Below are positions 25,792 to 35,100 of a stretch of DNA of 64,000 nucleotides, piece by piece. The position numbers and the translations under genes are program-made. This stretch comes from Eubacterium sp. (lineage in GTDB: Bacteria; Bacillota; Clostridia; Lachnospirales; Lachnospiraceae). Position 1 is the first letter of the stretch. Every line of letters begins with the position of its first letter. Where the stretch lies: positions 20,362-84,361 of the forward strand of contig JAGBBZ010000006.1 in the NCBI GenBank assembly GCA_017938215.1, written 5' to 3'. Below the pieces are notes generated by a model. It had not been told where the DNA came from. It worked only from the letters and a program-made list of their open reading frames with translations, and did no database searches.

Positions 25792-26005
25792 ACCGCGTCC
25801 ACAACTTCATAGTGGAACGGAACTGTTTTTCTATGAAATTATGTTTTTGACATAAAAATAAACACCGAAGTTTTATCTAAACTCGCAACTTATAAAATTT
25901 TATAAGTTGCTTCAGACAAAGATAAAACTTCGGATTTTTTATTTACAAAAACATATTTCATGACGAAAAACAGTCAAAGTTCCACTATGAAGTTGTGGAC
26001 GCGGT
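25792..26005. repeat. 214-bp near-perfect palindrome (MITE-like) after glgP
   Basis: The outer arms ACCGCGTCCACAACTTC (from 25792) and its complement (to 26005) are identical for about 27 bp. Pairing continues with a few small indels to a perfect 26-bp centre at 25885-25910 (GCAACTTATAAA and its complement). The T-rich stretch in the right arm lets it end glgP transcription. No open reading frame and no clear target-site duplication are visible. It marks the left edge of the accessory island. Confidence 0.85.
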
Positions 26006-26028
26006 TTGTGTGTTGCAAAGGTGGGCAC

Positions 26029-26138
26029 TTTCGAAAATTGAATAAATTTAAAGTTTCGAAAGAGGTGTTGCATGTTCTGTGGTAAATATGGTATACTATT
26101 ATTGGTTTCGAAAAATGAAAAAAATTAAAGTTTCGAAA
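26029..26138 (+). promoter_or_regulatory. Promoter flanked by two pairs of TTTCGAAA boxes
   Basis: The palindrome TTTCGAAA occurs at 26029, 26054, 26106 and 26131. In both pairs the spacing is exactly 25 bp, and the text between has the same AAATT.AAAG ending. The promoter TTGCAT (26068-26073), 18 bp, TATACT (26092-26097) lies between the pairs. The last box touches the RBS region of the AAA ATPase gene. This looks like a regulated operator array. Confidence 0.7.
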
Positions 26139-26149
26139 GCGGTGAGTGT

Positions 26150-27340
26150 ATGAGAACAATTATTAGAAAACAGTATTTTGATCGAATTATAGGATTGAAG
26201 GATACACCGGATATCAAGATTATTACGGGAATTCGTCGGTCTGGAAAGTCGAATTTAATGCAGGTATATATTGAATATCTGAAGGAGAATTTCGATGATG
26301 TTAATGTGATTTTTATTGACTTCATGGATTTGTACTATGAAGAGTTGAAAGAGTATCATGCCTTGCACAAATATGTGGAAGATAAGTATGAAAGTGGGAA
26401 AAAGAACTACTTATTTGTGGATGAAGTTCAGATGTGTCCTCAGTTTGAGCTTGCTATTAATAGTCTCTATACAAAGAAGAAGTATGACATTTATGTGACG
26501 GGATCCAATGCTTTTTTATTAAGTGCGGATTTGGCTACATTATTTACAGGAAGATATATTGAGATTCATGTATTCCCATTTAGTTTTAAAGAATATTGTC
26601 AATATTTTGATGAAGAAGATAAAGATAAGCTTTTTGAACAATATACCATAAAAGGTGGGTTGGCAGGTTCTTATGAGTACAACACAGATTTGGATCAAAT
26701 TACGTATATTAAGGAAGTCTACGAGACAATTATTCATCGAGATTTAATTCAAAAATATAAGATGCCAGATACATTGGTGTTGCAGCGATTGAGCGAATTT
26801 CTAATGGATAATATAAGTAATCTTACTTCTCCAAATAAGATAAGTGAAGTCCTTTGTGCAAACAATGTTACTACGAATCATGTGACAGTTGGAAAGTATA
26901 TTAAGTATCTTTGTAATGCATTTGTTTTTTATGACATCAAACGATATGATATACGTGGTAAAAAATATCTGGAAACATCTGATAAGTTTTATCTGTGTGA
27001 TGGAGGAATCCGATATGCGGTACTAGGTGAGCGTAATATGGATTATGGACGGATATATGAAAACATGGTGTGCGTCGAACTACTTCGTAGGGGATATGAC
27101 GTTTATGTGGGAAAACTATATCAAAAAGAAATCGACTTTGTCGCACAGCGTGGTGGGGAGAAGATATACATCCAAGTGAGTGACAATATTTCCAATGAAG
27201 ATACGTTTAAGAGGGAATATGCTCCGCTACTTAGCATCAAGGATGCGTATCCGAAGATGATTATCGCGAGAACCAAACACCCAATGTACACATATGAAGG
27301 AATTCGCGTGTGTGATATTGTGGATTGGTTATTAGAGTGA
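26150..27340 (+). CDS. AAA ATPase with DUF4143 (AAA_14 family)
   Basis: A 396-residue protein. The N-terminal AAA_14 module has Walker A GIRRSGKSN (about residue 27), Walker B NYLFVDEVQ (about residue 85) and sensor TGSNAFLL. The C-terminal DUF4143 module contains KEIDFVAQ and IYIQV, a PD-(D/E)xK-nuclease-like core. Such proteins are common and poorly understood; some sit beside mobile DNA or defence genes. It starts at ATG 26150, 12 bp after the last TTTCGAAA box, and codes with a lower GC content than the ileS-glgP neighbours. A lipoprotein gene begins 20 bp after its stop. The specific role is unknown. Confidence 0.85.
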   Translation: MRTIIRKQYFDRIIGLKDTPDIKIITGIRRSGKSNLMQVYIEYLKENFDDVNVIFIDFMDLYYEELKEYHALHKYVEDKYESGKKNYLFVDEVQMCPQFELAINSLYTKKKYDIYVTGSNAFLLSADLATLFTGRYIEIHVFPFSFKEYCQYFDEEDKDKLFEQYTIKGGLAGSYEYNTDLDQITYIKEVYETIIHRDLIQKYKMPDTLVLQRLSEFLMDNISNLTSPNKISEVLCANNVTTNHVTVGKYIKYLCNAFVFYDIKRYDIRGKKYLETSDKFYLCDGGIRYAVLGERNMDYGRIYENMVCVELLRRGYDVYVGKLYQKEIDFVAQRGGEKIYIQVSDNISNEDTFKREYAPLLSIKDAYPKMIIARTKHPMYTYEGIRVCDIVDWLLE

Positions 27341-27360
27341 ATGAAAGGGGATTTTGCAGG

Positions 27361-27813
27361 GTGAAAAGAATTATTGTAATTGCAAGTATTTGCATAGTGA
27401 TAATAGGAGCCTTGAGCGGATGCGCAAGTTTGACGAACCCGGGGATTTTGGATGGATACACGGATTGTGAAGAAAATCTTGATTCAGATGGATTTCAGGA
27501 TTATACAGACTATTGTAAATACTATTATGGGGATTCCAAGACTTGGGTGCAGTTTGAGCAGAGTAGCTTGTACGAGCCGGTGGGAGAACGCATTGATCTG
27601 GTAAAAGGGTATTTTGAAAATATGGAAGACTGGATGGATACGCAGGAGCGAAGTGACGAGTTTGACTTTGATCCCGCGTGCATCACGGCAGGAGATTATG
27701 TGTACATTGACTCGGAATATCCGGAAAATGGACCAAATCAGTACTCAAATTATGATGTGTACTTGTTTGATGTAGAGGAGCATGTGTTGTATTTTGTACA
27801 TAATAATATATAA
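27361..27813 (+). CDS. Putative lipoprotein
   Basis: A small protein of about 150 residues. A basic start (VKR), a hydrophobic stretch and the lipobox LSGC (Cys near residue 20) predict a lipid-anchored surface protein. The mature part is acidic and rich in Asp, Tyr and Asn, with no domain I recognise. GTG 27361 is preferred; AAAGGGG lies 10 bp before it and the upstream codons do not look like a signal peptide. It follows the AAA ATPase gene closely and may share its transcript. Confidence 0.65.
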   Translation: MKRIIVIASICIVIIGALSGCASLTNPGILDGYTDCEENLDSDGFQDYTDYCKYYYGDSKTWVQFEQSSLYEPVGERIDLVKGYFENMEDWMDTQERSDEFDFDPACITAGDYVYIDSEYPENGPNQYSNYDVYLFDVEEHVLYFVHNNI

Positions 27814-27847
27814 GAGCATACTATTTGACGGAACAGCGGAAAATGAA

Positions 27848-27875
27848 TTGTGGTTTTTTGGAAAAGTGTTATAAT
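27848..27875 (+). promoter_or_regulatory. Likely promoter of the DUF3990 gene pair
   Basis: TTGTGG (27848-27853) is 16 bp from a perfect TATAAT (27870-27875), about 33 bp before the start codon at 27909. Confidence 0.55.
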
Positions 27876-27908
27876 AAAGGAAAGGAATATGGTTAAGGTG
27901 GTGGTGGC

Positions 27909-28373
27909 ATGAAACTTTATCATGGAAGTAATCAAATCGTGGAAGTTCCAGAAATCCGAGTTGCAAAGTTTAATAAAGATTTTTATTTTGGATTCTATTG
28001 CACTATTATGAGAAAACAGGCGGAAAGATGGGCGACAAGATTTGGAGAAGAAGGCTATGTTAATGTATATGAATATGAGCCGAATTCAGAATTAAAAATT
28101 CTCAAGTTTGAAGAAATGACGGAAGAATGGCTGGATTTTATTGTAAATTGTCGAATGGGCAAACCTCATGATTATGATATTGTAGAAGGACCGATGGCAG
28201 ATGATACAATTTACAATTATGTACAAGGATTTATTGATGGGAAATATTCTCGAGAACTTTTTTGGGGATTGGTTAAGTTTAAGTATCCGACTCAGCAGAT
28301 TTGTTTTAATACAAAACGTGCCTTGGATACGCTGGAATTTTTGGAAGGAGTGTTAGTTCATGAGAAAAAATAA
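27909..28373 (+). CDS. DUF3990 protein, ADP-ribosyltransferase-like fold
   Basis: A 154-residue protein opening with KLYHGSNQIVEVPEI, the conserved start of DUF3990, followed by FGFYCTIMRKQAERWA. The H-G segment and this later motif resemble the NAD-binding core of ART-fold toxins. Family members are generally encoded beside a short partner of the DUF3791 type. Here the next gene overlaps it by 14 bp and its first 60 residues look DUF3791-like. A toxin-antitoxin or phage-sensing pair is plausible but unproven. It has its own promoter. Confidence 0.75.
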   Translation: MKLYHGSNQIVEVPEIRVAKFNKDFYFGFYCTIMRKQAERWATRFGEEGYVNVYEYEPNSELKILKFEEMTEEWLDFIVNCRMGKPHDYDIVEGPMADDTIYNYVQGFIDGKYSRELFWGLVKFKYPTQQICFNTKRALDTLEFLEGVLVHEKK

Positions 28374-28800
28374 TAGTGCACTGTTTTTTACATGTAGTTT
28401 GATTGAATATATTTCTCGTCAAACCTTTAATCGAAGGAGTGCTGTGGTAGAGTATTTGGGGGAAGATATAGAAAGAATCTATAATTATGCAGATGTCTTT
28501 CACTGTGAGCCGATAGAGAAGGTGGCAGATGATTTTATACAGAGAAATTCGATTTTGAATGGGGAATTCGATAATATATCAAATTGTCAATACAGTGTTC
28601 CAGATTATTGGGATATTGGGGAAGTGTTTGAGCGTTTGATTGAAGATTGCTATGAGGAGGGTATGGTTATAAGTGGAATCCGTGAGGTGTACTCGTCATG
28701 GTTGGCTGATCAGATATTAAAATTTAATTCTGATTTGTATTATCAATCAAGAGACTATTTGGCGCTTTGTTACAAAGAGGGAGAGGTTTTGCCCGCTTAA
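28360..28800 (+). CDS. DUF3791-like partner protein
   Basis: A 146-residue acidic protein. Residues 1-60 (LFFTCSLIEYISRQ, then YLGEDIERIYNYADVFH) resemble DUF3791: a helical segment followed by a Y-x-x-x-D-V-x-H motif. The C-terminal 85 residues are helical and unassigned. The start lies 14 bp inside the DUF3990 gene, with GGAAGGAG upstream, so the two are coupled. If the pair is a toxin-antitoxin system this would be the neutralising partner. The usual DUF3791-first order is reversed here. Confidence 0.6.
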   Translation: MRKNNSALFFTCSLIEYISRQTFNRRSAVVEYLGEDIERIYNYADVFHCEPIEKVADDFIQRNSILNGEFDNISNCQYSVPDYWDIGEVFERLIEDCYEEGMVISGIREVYSSWLADQILKFNSDLYYQSRDYLALCYKEGEVLPA

Positions 28801-28848
28801 TGTAGAGAAGCGTATCGTTTCAATTGAGACATGAGGCTATCAGATAAG

Positions 28849-28886
28849 AAAAGAGTTTCAGATGTACAAGTCTGAAACTCTTTTTT
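28849..28886 (+). terminator. Intrinsic terminator
   Basis: AAGAGTTTCAGA (28851-28862) pairs with TCTGAAACTCTT around an 8-nt loop, followed by six T. It closes the DUF3990/DUF3791-like pair and also faces the convergent HTH gene at 28911. Confidence 0.9.
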
Positions 28887-28910
28887 ATACGTTCATATTA
28901 CCTCGGAATG

Positions 28911-29255
28911 TTATTCCACATCCAATAATCGTTTCACAGCGTCCTGCATGGACGTCTTTTTTCGGTACGCTTTGATTATCTTTTGTTCTTCCACGGAAAG
29001 TGGGAAAGAATTTTTTTCCTCTTCGACAATGACATCGTAGCCAAATGTCTCCAAAATGTTATCAATCTGGTAGTAGGAGCACAGTTCCATCAGTGTGTCA
29101 GCGCTTGGTTGTGTAGTGCCGTTTTCCCAGGCGTAAATGGTTTTTGTGGCAGCGGGCATATTCTTGCTATCCAAGTGCTTGCTCACATCTTCGACGGAAC
29201 GCTCATTCAATTTTCTGTAGTATCTTAAAACACGTGCAATGTTCGGATTTTTCAT
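28911..29255 (-). CDS. XRE-family HTH regulator
   Basis: A 114-residue protein. Residues about 8-65 form a lambda-repressor-type HTH (VLRYYRKLNERSVEDV, then TKTIYAWENGTTQPS), and the C-terminus is acidic then basic. ATG 29255 is preferred to GTG 29264 because of the AAGAGGTG motif 8 bp upstream. It diverges from the operon starting at 29404, and back-to-back promoters share the gap, so it is a natural candidate for a regulator of the sulfur-enzyme operon and itself. Confidence 0.8.
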   Translation of the reverse strand: MKNPNIARVLRYYRKLNERSVEDVSKHLDSKNMPAATKTIYAWENGTTQPSADTLMELCSYYQIDNILETFGYDVIVEEEKNSFPLSVEEQKIIKAYRKKTSMQDAVKRLLDVE

Positions 29256-29275
29256 GCTTTTCACCTCTTCTTCCT

Positions 29276-29304
29276 ATGATAATGAAAGGATTCTTTAGTG
29301 TCAA
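29276..29304 (-). promoter_or_regulatory. Promoter of the XRE gene
   Basis: On the minus strand TTGACA (29304-29299) and TATCAT (29281-29276) are 17 bp apart, about 20 bp before the start codon. Confidence 0.75.
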
Positions 29305-29324
29305 GAATTTTTCGTAAAAAAGGG

Positions 29325-29353
29325 TTGAATGTCTTGTAAAACAAGAATATAAT
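29325..29353 (+). promoter_or_regulatory. Promoter of the sulfur-enzyme operon with an internal operator-like repeat
   Basis: TTGAAT (29325-29330) and TATAAT (29348-29353) are 17 bp apart. The spacer carries the inverted repeat CTTGT-AAA-ACAAG (29333-29345), well placed for a repressor such as the divergent XRE protein. Confidence 0.75.
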
Positions 29354-29403
29354 AATAGATATATGTTGAAATTCCTGGCAAACGAGAAAATGTGAGGGTG
29401 CAA

Positions 29404-29592
29404 ATGAAAACGACAGAAAAACTTCAAGTATACATAAAAGAACATGAGATATGTGTTGATGACATTGTGGCGGCAACCGGGGTGGAGAAGGTGTTGCTGA
29501 GCGGTGAAGCAGAACAGGCTCTGAATGCAACAGAGCTTTTGGAAGTGTGCGCATATTTGAAAATTGATCCAAAGGAGATCGCGGGGATATGA
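29404..29592 (+). CDS. Small HTH-like protein
   Basis: A 62-residue protein, largely helical. The order IKEHEICVDDIVAATGV, then a Leu-rich helix and CAYLKIDPKEIAGI, resembles a minimal XRE-type HTH. It starts at ATG 29404 behind GAGGGTG. Its stop overlaps the start of the PAPS-reductase-like gene as ATGA, so it heads the operon and is translationally coupled to it. A regulatory or adaptor role is inferred. Confidence 0.65.
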   Translation: MKTTEKLQVYIKEHEICVDDIVAATGVEKVLLSGEAEQALNATELLEVCAYLKIDPKEIAGI

Positions 29593-31268
29593 TTGAGTAT
29601 TTGGATAAGGGAACGGGGAAAGAGTCTTTGGAAGCAGTATCTCAGTTGTATTGGTGTGAGGATTGTCGCGTGCCGCTGTATGGGGAGATATGTGAGTGCT
29701 GTGGTGCAGAGGGAAGAAAATTTGTAAAAGATGCCCGCGTCGTATTTCCTGAGGAAAAAATGTTGTTGGAAATTTTGCTGGGGATGGATGTCGGGGAGTT
29801 AAATGAAGCATCCGTATGGAATGCTACGGGAAATGTTTATTATCGGGATGGAGAGAGACTTGCATTGCGTATTTCCGGATTAAAAGAATTGGATAGTAAA
29901 GAGATTCGGGCGGTTTATGATGAACGGATTGCTCAGATGGATGACCGTGGTTTTCAGGATATGGTAGAGCGGTTTATCAAGGCAAACCACAGTCGTTATG
30001 TGGCAATCGAAAAAGAAGCCATGGACTATATCAAAGAAGAAACAAAGGATTTTGATTCTGGTGATATGTTCATTTCTTTTAGTGGCGGAAAAGACTCTAC
30101 CGTGGTGGCAGATCTTGCAAAACGAGCTCTTGGTAATCATAAGATTCTTCATATCTATGGAGATACGACGTTGGAGTTTCCCATGACAGAGCAGTATGTA
30201 AAGGAGTATCGCAAAGAAAATCCAGGGACCCTTATGCTGTCCTCGCGAAATAAAGAAAAGAATTTTGAGGATTTGTGCGAGATGCTTGGTCCGCCAAGTC
30301 GAGTGATGCGTTGGTGTTGTACTGTGTTTAAGACCGGTGCTATCAATCAGAAAATTGTTTCCCTGTTTGCAAAGCACAATCGTATTGTGGCATTTCAGGG
30401 AATTCGTCATAGCGAGTCGGCAAGCAGAAGCAAGTATGAGCGCACAAGTATGAATTCCAAGATTGCCAAGCAGGTGACATTGTGTCCCATTATTGACTGG
30501 TTTGATTTTGATGTGTGGCTTTACATTTTAACAAGAAAGATATTGTTTAACTCTGCGTATCGTTTGGGATATGCCCGAGTTGGGTGTTACTGTTGCCCGA
30601 ATAACAGCTTTTGGTCAGAATTTTTGTCTTCCGTATTTATCCCAGAGGAATACGATCGCTTTCAAAAGTTACTTCTTGACTTCGCAAAAAAAGTAGGCAA
30701 AAAAGATGCGGACGTTTATGTGCGAGAAGGGAAATGGAAGGCGCGGCAGGGAGGAAATGGATTGGAATACGCAAGAAAGTCCATCGTATCCTTTGAGCCA
30801 TGTGTAAAAGAAGAAAATGCATTTAACTATGAATTGACGAAGCCGATAGAGGACGCTTTGTATGAGTTATTTAAACCCTTCGGTACGATCAATATGGAAC
30901 TTGGCAATAAGCGACTTGGCGAAGTGTATGTGATAGGAAAAGATGGAACGCCGGTTCTTACCTTGCAAGGACGCAAAGGACAGAATCGTCTCAAGGTGTC
31001 CATTCACAATATCAAGGCATTTCGGGCAAGAAATATACAGGCAGTGCGAGAACGAATAGACTGCCAGATTACAAAATATCAGATGTGTATGGGTTGCAAG
31101 GCGTGCGAGAGTGTGTGCCGATTCAATGCAATTACGGTGCGAGAGTGCCCGGATGGGACTACCGAGTACCGAATCAATGAGGACAAGTGCGTGAAGTGTC
31201 AGGAATGTGTAGGACATTTTTCCGTGGGATGCTACATGCGAAAAGTATTAACGATAAAACGAAACTAA
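29589..31268 (+). CDS. PAPS-reductase-like (DndC-type) enzyme with zinc ribbon and ferredoxin tail
   Basis: A 559-residue protein with four parts. Residues 23-38 form a Cys4-type zinc ribbon (YWCEDC, ICECCG). Residues about 45-120 look like a PUA-type module. Residues about 155-400 are an ATP-pyrophosphatase/PAPS reductase core with the PP-loop SFSGGKDST (163-171), RWCCTVFKTG and GCYCCPNN. The C-terminus has two [4Fe-4S] motifs (CMGCKACESVC and CVKCQEC). This chemistry (adenylate activation plus sulfur transfer) is used by DndC/SspD in DNA phosphorothioation and by some tRNA-thiolation enzymes. Its neighbours, DUF4007, a giant ATPase and a cysteine desulfurase, favour DNA modification. Substrate is inferred. 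Confidence 0.8.
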   Translation: MIEYLDKGTGKESLEAVSQLYWCEDCRVPLYGEICECCGAEGRKFVKDARVVFPEEKMLLEILLGMDVGELNEASVWNATGNVYYRDGERLALRISGLKELDSKEIRAVYDERIAQMDDRGFQDMVERFIKANHSRYVAIEKEAMDYIKEETKDFDSGDMFISFSGGKDSTVVADLAKRALGNHKILHIYGDTTLEFPMTEQYVKEYRKENPGTLMLSSRNKEKNFEDLCEMLGPPSRVMRWCCTVFKTGAINQKIVSLFAKHNRIVAFQGIRHSESASRSKYERTSMNSKIAKQVTLCPIIDWFDFDVWLYILTRKILFNSAYRLGYARVGCYCCPNNSFWSEFLSSVFIPEEYDRFQKLLLDFAKKVGKKDADVYVREGKWKARQGGNGLEYARKSIVSFEPCVKEENAFNYELTKPIEDALYELFKPFGTINMELGNKRLGEVYVIGKDGTPVLTLQGRKGQNRLKVSIHNIKAFRARNIQAVRERIDCQITKYQMCMGCKACESVCRFNAITVRECPDGTTEYRINEDKCVKCQECVGHFSVGCYMRKVLTIKRN

Positions 31269-31282
31269 TGGTGGTGTTGTAA

Positions 31283-32146
31283 GTGGCTAGAAATTATAGA
31301 CTAAAAGGTCATGGTGGATTCATTATGCGAGAGGGCTGGTTTACCAAGGCCCTTGCTGCGGTGGAAGCGCAGCCGGATGTATTTACTCAGGACAATTTTT
31401 ATGGAGCGGATATATTGGGCATCGGTACGGCTATGGCAAAGGCAGTGCGGTATTGGTTGACGGTGAGTGGTTTGATCGAGGAGCGAAGAGGTCAGGGAAT
31501 ATTTCTGACGACCTTCGGGGAAATGGTGTACAAACATGACTTGTATCTGGAAGATGATTTTACGATATGGGCGTTGCATAAAAATATTGTAACAAACAAG
31601 GAAAAAGCCACATCTTGGGCATTGTTTTTTCAAGAATTTCCGGCTGGGGAATTTACAAAAGAACAGCTGACGGAGAGATTGTATGACCTGATTTTGCAGT
31701 ACTCAGGAGAAGATGAGATTTCGGAGCGAAGCTTCCGGGATGATTGTAATACATTGTTGCAAATGTACACAAAGACCAGTGAGATGAATCCGGATCCGGA
31801 GGAGAAGAATCAAAGTATCTTTGCGAAGCTGGAACTGATTCGGAAAACGTATCGCGGATATCGCAAGGAGTATGCGGATGCACAGGTTTTGCCAAAGGAG
31901 ATTGTTCTTTTATCTTTGGCGGATGTTCTTGGTTCGAAGGGAGTGAACATTGAGGATCTTCAAAATCAATTCGGAGGACCAGGGCGTGTGTTGGGACTAA
32001 GTCGAGTTGTGCTTAACGATTATCTGGATGAATTGGAAAATGAGGGATATATCCGTGTGCATCGTACGGCTGGATTAGATGTTGTGTATCCGGCGGAAAT
32101 GCCGACAGGAGACGAGATTGTAAAAAAATACTACGAAAAAGAGTGA
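31283..32146 (+). CDS. DUF4007 family protein
   Basis: A 287-residue soluble protein whose opening YRLKGHGGFIMREGWFTKAL and following VFTQDNFYGADILGIGTAMAKA match DUF4007. The fold appears helical with winged-helix features at both ends. DUF4007 genes occur next to PAPS-reductase-like genes and large P-loop ATPases in defence-related loci; the molecular role is not established. It starts at GTG 31283, 15 bp after the preceding stop, and ends 8 bp before the ATPase gene, so these genes form one operon. Confidence 0.8.
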   Translation: MARNYRLKGHGGFIMREGWFTKALAAVEAQPDVFTQDNFYGADILGIGTAMAKAVRYWLTVSGLIEERRGQGIFLTTFGEMVYKHDLYLEDDFTIWALHKNIVTNKEKATSWALFFQEFPAGEFTKEQLTERLYDLILQYSGEDEISERSFRDDCNTLLQMYTKTSEMNPDPEEKNQSIFAKLELIRKTYRGYRKEYADAQVLPKEIVLLSLADVLGSKGVNIEDLQNQFGGPGRVLGLSRVVLNDYLDELENEGYIRVHRTAGLDVVYPAEMPTGDEIVKKYYEKE

Positions 32147-32153
32147 GGCAACC

Positions 32154-35100
32154 ATGAGATTAGATGAAGTGATAAACATAGATAAACGATATCAAAATTC
32201 CATCAATTTAAAACTGGATGCGGGAAAAAATGAATTCATTCAGCAATACATCCCAACGCAGGCGTCCGTTCGTATTTTATCTCGATATCTTCAGGATATT
32301 TATGAAGAGGGAAAAGAGAAGTCGACGCTATTGGTGGGACCCTATGGGAAAGGGAAGTCGCATCTTTTGTTGGTGTTGCTTCGTTTGCTTCAGGACATGG
32401 ATTCCGCGGAGGCGACAGCATTGATTAGGAAATGTGCCAACGTGGATGCAGAGTTTGGCGCTAAGCTAAAAACGCATCAAAAGAAGCCTGTAAAGTTGAT
32501 GCCGGTTATCGTATCTTTCGGGCGAGAGAGTTTGGAAGCTTCGTATCGCATGGCTATGATTCGTTCCTTGACGATGTTTGGGTTGGATGAATTGGTGCCA
32601 GACAGCTACTATTCTGTGGCGCTGGGTACCATTGACAAATGGAAAAAGGAATATCCGGAAACCTATGGGACATTTGTTTCCATGCTTGGGGAATCCAAGG
32701 CATTGGAATTGGTTAACGGATTGAAGAAAAATAGAAAAGAAAGTCTTGAAAAATTTCGGGAAATTCATCCGAAATTAACCTCGGGAAGTCGTTTTGAACC
32801 GTTGATCGAAACCGATGTTCCGAAGATGTTTCAGGAAGTTACGTTGCTGTTGCAACGAAATTATGGATACGACGGAATTGTCATTGTCTTTGATGAATTT
32901 AGTAAATTCATGGAGGGTGAAAGCAAGGCAAATGTGTCAAAGGATATGGCGCTTGTGCAGGAAATGTGTGAATTGGCGCAAAATTCCAAGGAATATAAGA
33001 TTTATCACATCTGCGTGGCACACAAAAGCATCAAGGAATATGCTGGCTATCTTTCCCGTGAAGTAATCAATGTATTTACGGGAGTGGATGGACGAATCCA
33101 AGAAGTGTTTTTTGATACCTTCGAGAAGAATAATTATGAATTAATACAAAATGTAATCGAGAAAAAGGGACCATTTGACAAGTATTACAAAGAGTTAAAT
33201 ACAAAGATTTTAGCGAAGAGTTTTAATCTGGCGACCTTTGAAAATGATTTTGAATCAAGGGAAGAGTTTCAGGAAATTGTTCTGCGTGGATGTCATCCAA
33301 TGACGCCACTTACCACCTATCTGCTTTTGAAAGTGAGTGCACAGATTGGGCAGAATGAACGCTCATTGATTACCTTTTTGGCAAATAAGGAAGAACATAC
33401 ACTGGCAAGCTATATCGAGGAAGAAAGCCTGGCAGGTTCCTTTGTGTACCCAGACCGCATCTTTGACTACTTTGCGCCGATTTTGAAAAAGGATATTCAA
33501 AACCAGAGAAATCACAATGAGTGGCAAAAGACTGTGGTGGCGTTGGCAGATGCAGAGACGCCAGAGGAACAACAGGTGTTGAAGACCATCTGCATGATTC
33601 GTATTGCTGGTGTGGCGGAGCGAATCGAAGCCAAAGAGGAAACTTTGGGAATTGCGTTGAATCGCTCCCGGGAGGAGATGCGTGAAATCCTGCAGAGAAT
33701 GCTGAAAAAGGAAATGATCTTGTATCGTGAAAAGCTTTCTTCTTATGTCATTCGTCAAAAAATCGACGTGGATATCGAAGAACGACTTTCCGCAGTGGAA
33801 AATACACAATTAAACCGTGTGTCTATGGGAACGGAATTAGCGAAGTTAGATCATCGGAAATACGAGTTGCCACGACGTTATAATCATACCTATGAGATGA
33901 CAAGGTATTTCACCTATTGTTTTGTGGAAGTGGAGGATTTTCTCAAGGATAAAAGAGGAACGTTTTTGGCGGATGTGGAAGGAAATCGTCAGCCGGATGG
34001 ACAGATATTGTTGCTGATTGATCGTCAGGGAAACCGAGAAGAATTGGTACAGAAAAAGGTGGCTGGGTTAAAGAATCCACGCCTAGTCGTTTTATATCCG
34101 AAAAAGGCATTTGATGTGGATGAGATTGTGAAACGATTGTTGGCAATCGGTATTATGACAAAGGATTCGGAAAGCATCAATGCAGACAACGTTTTGCTGG
34201 AAGAACTAGCGATCCTAGAGGAAGAATATCGCTACAAATTAAATACCATGTTAGACGATTTGTATCTGCCGGAAAAGGGCGTGTGCCAATTGTTTTATTG
34301 TGGTACCTGGAATACAGAAAATCTTAATGAAGGCTTGAGTCAAATATGCGAAAGCTATTATGGTAAGACACCCCGCATCAATCATGAGCTGGTGAACCGA
34401 AAGCAAGTTACCGCCCAGATTCGCAAGGCAAGAGGGAATGTAATGGAGCGCATCCTTGATGGACAATCCTGCGAGGATTGGCGACAGGGAACCAGCGCGG
34501 AGGCGACGATTTATCGTGCCACTTTGTTGCACACAGGAGTGGATAAAGAGAATACTCAGAAAAAGTCATCTAAAGATGTGGAGCAGATGCGGAAAATTAT
34601 ACGAAATTTCATTGCAGAGGCAGATGGGAATAGCGTATGTTTTGCGGAGTTGTATGAGAAATTAAAAGGAAAGAAACTGGGCATGCGAGAAGGTATTATA
34701 CCGATTTTTCTTGCGTGGGAATTGTCGTTAATAGAGGGATTGGCTGTGGTGTATTACACCGGTGGTTCGGATTCGATGGGGCAAGAGTTAGTTCTTAGTG
34801 CCACAGTCCTTGATGCTGTGACAGAAAGTCCAAAGGATTATTCTCTTTACTTGGAAAAAGGAACCATCGAGAAGGAAACCTATCTGGCACAGTTGGAGAA
34901 GCTTTTTGACTGTGATTCCAAGATGAGAATGTCCGAACGCTTGTATACGTTAGTGGAGACGATGCAACGCTGGTTTTTGGAATTACCATTATGTACCGTA
35001 AATGCATTTGCAAAGCATAAGGAATATGGTGGGTTGTGCAATGCACTCCGAGAGCGATTTTTAAATCCTCGGGAGTTTGTATTTGCGAAATTAGGTAAGA

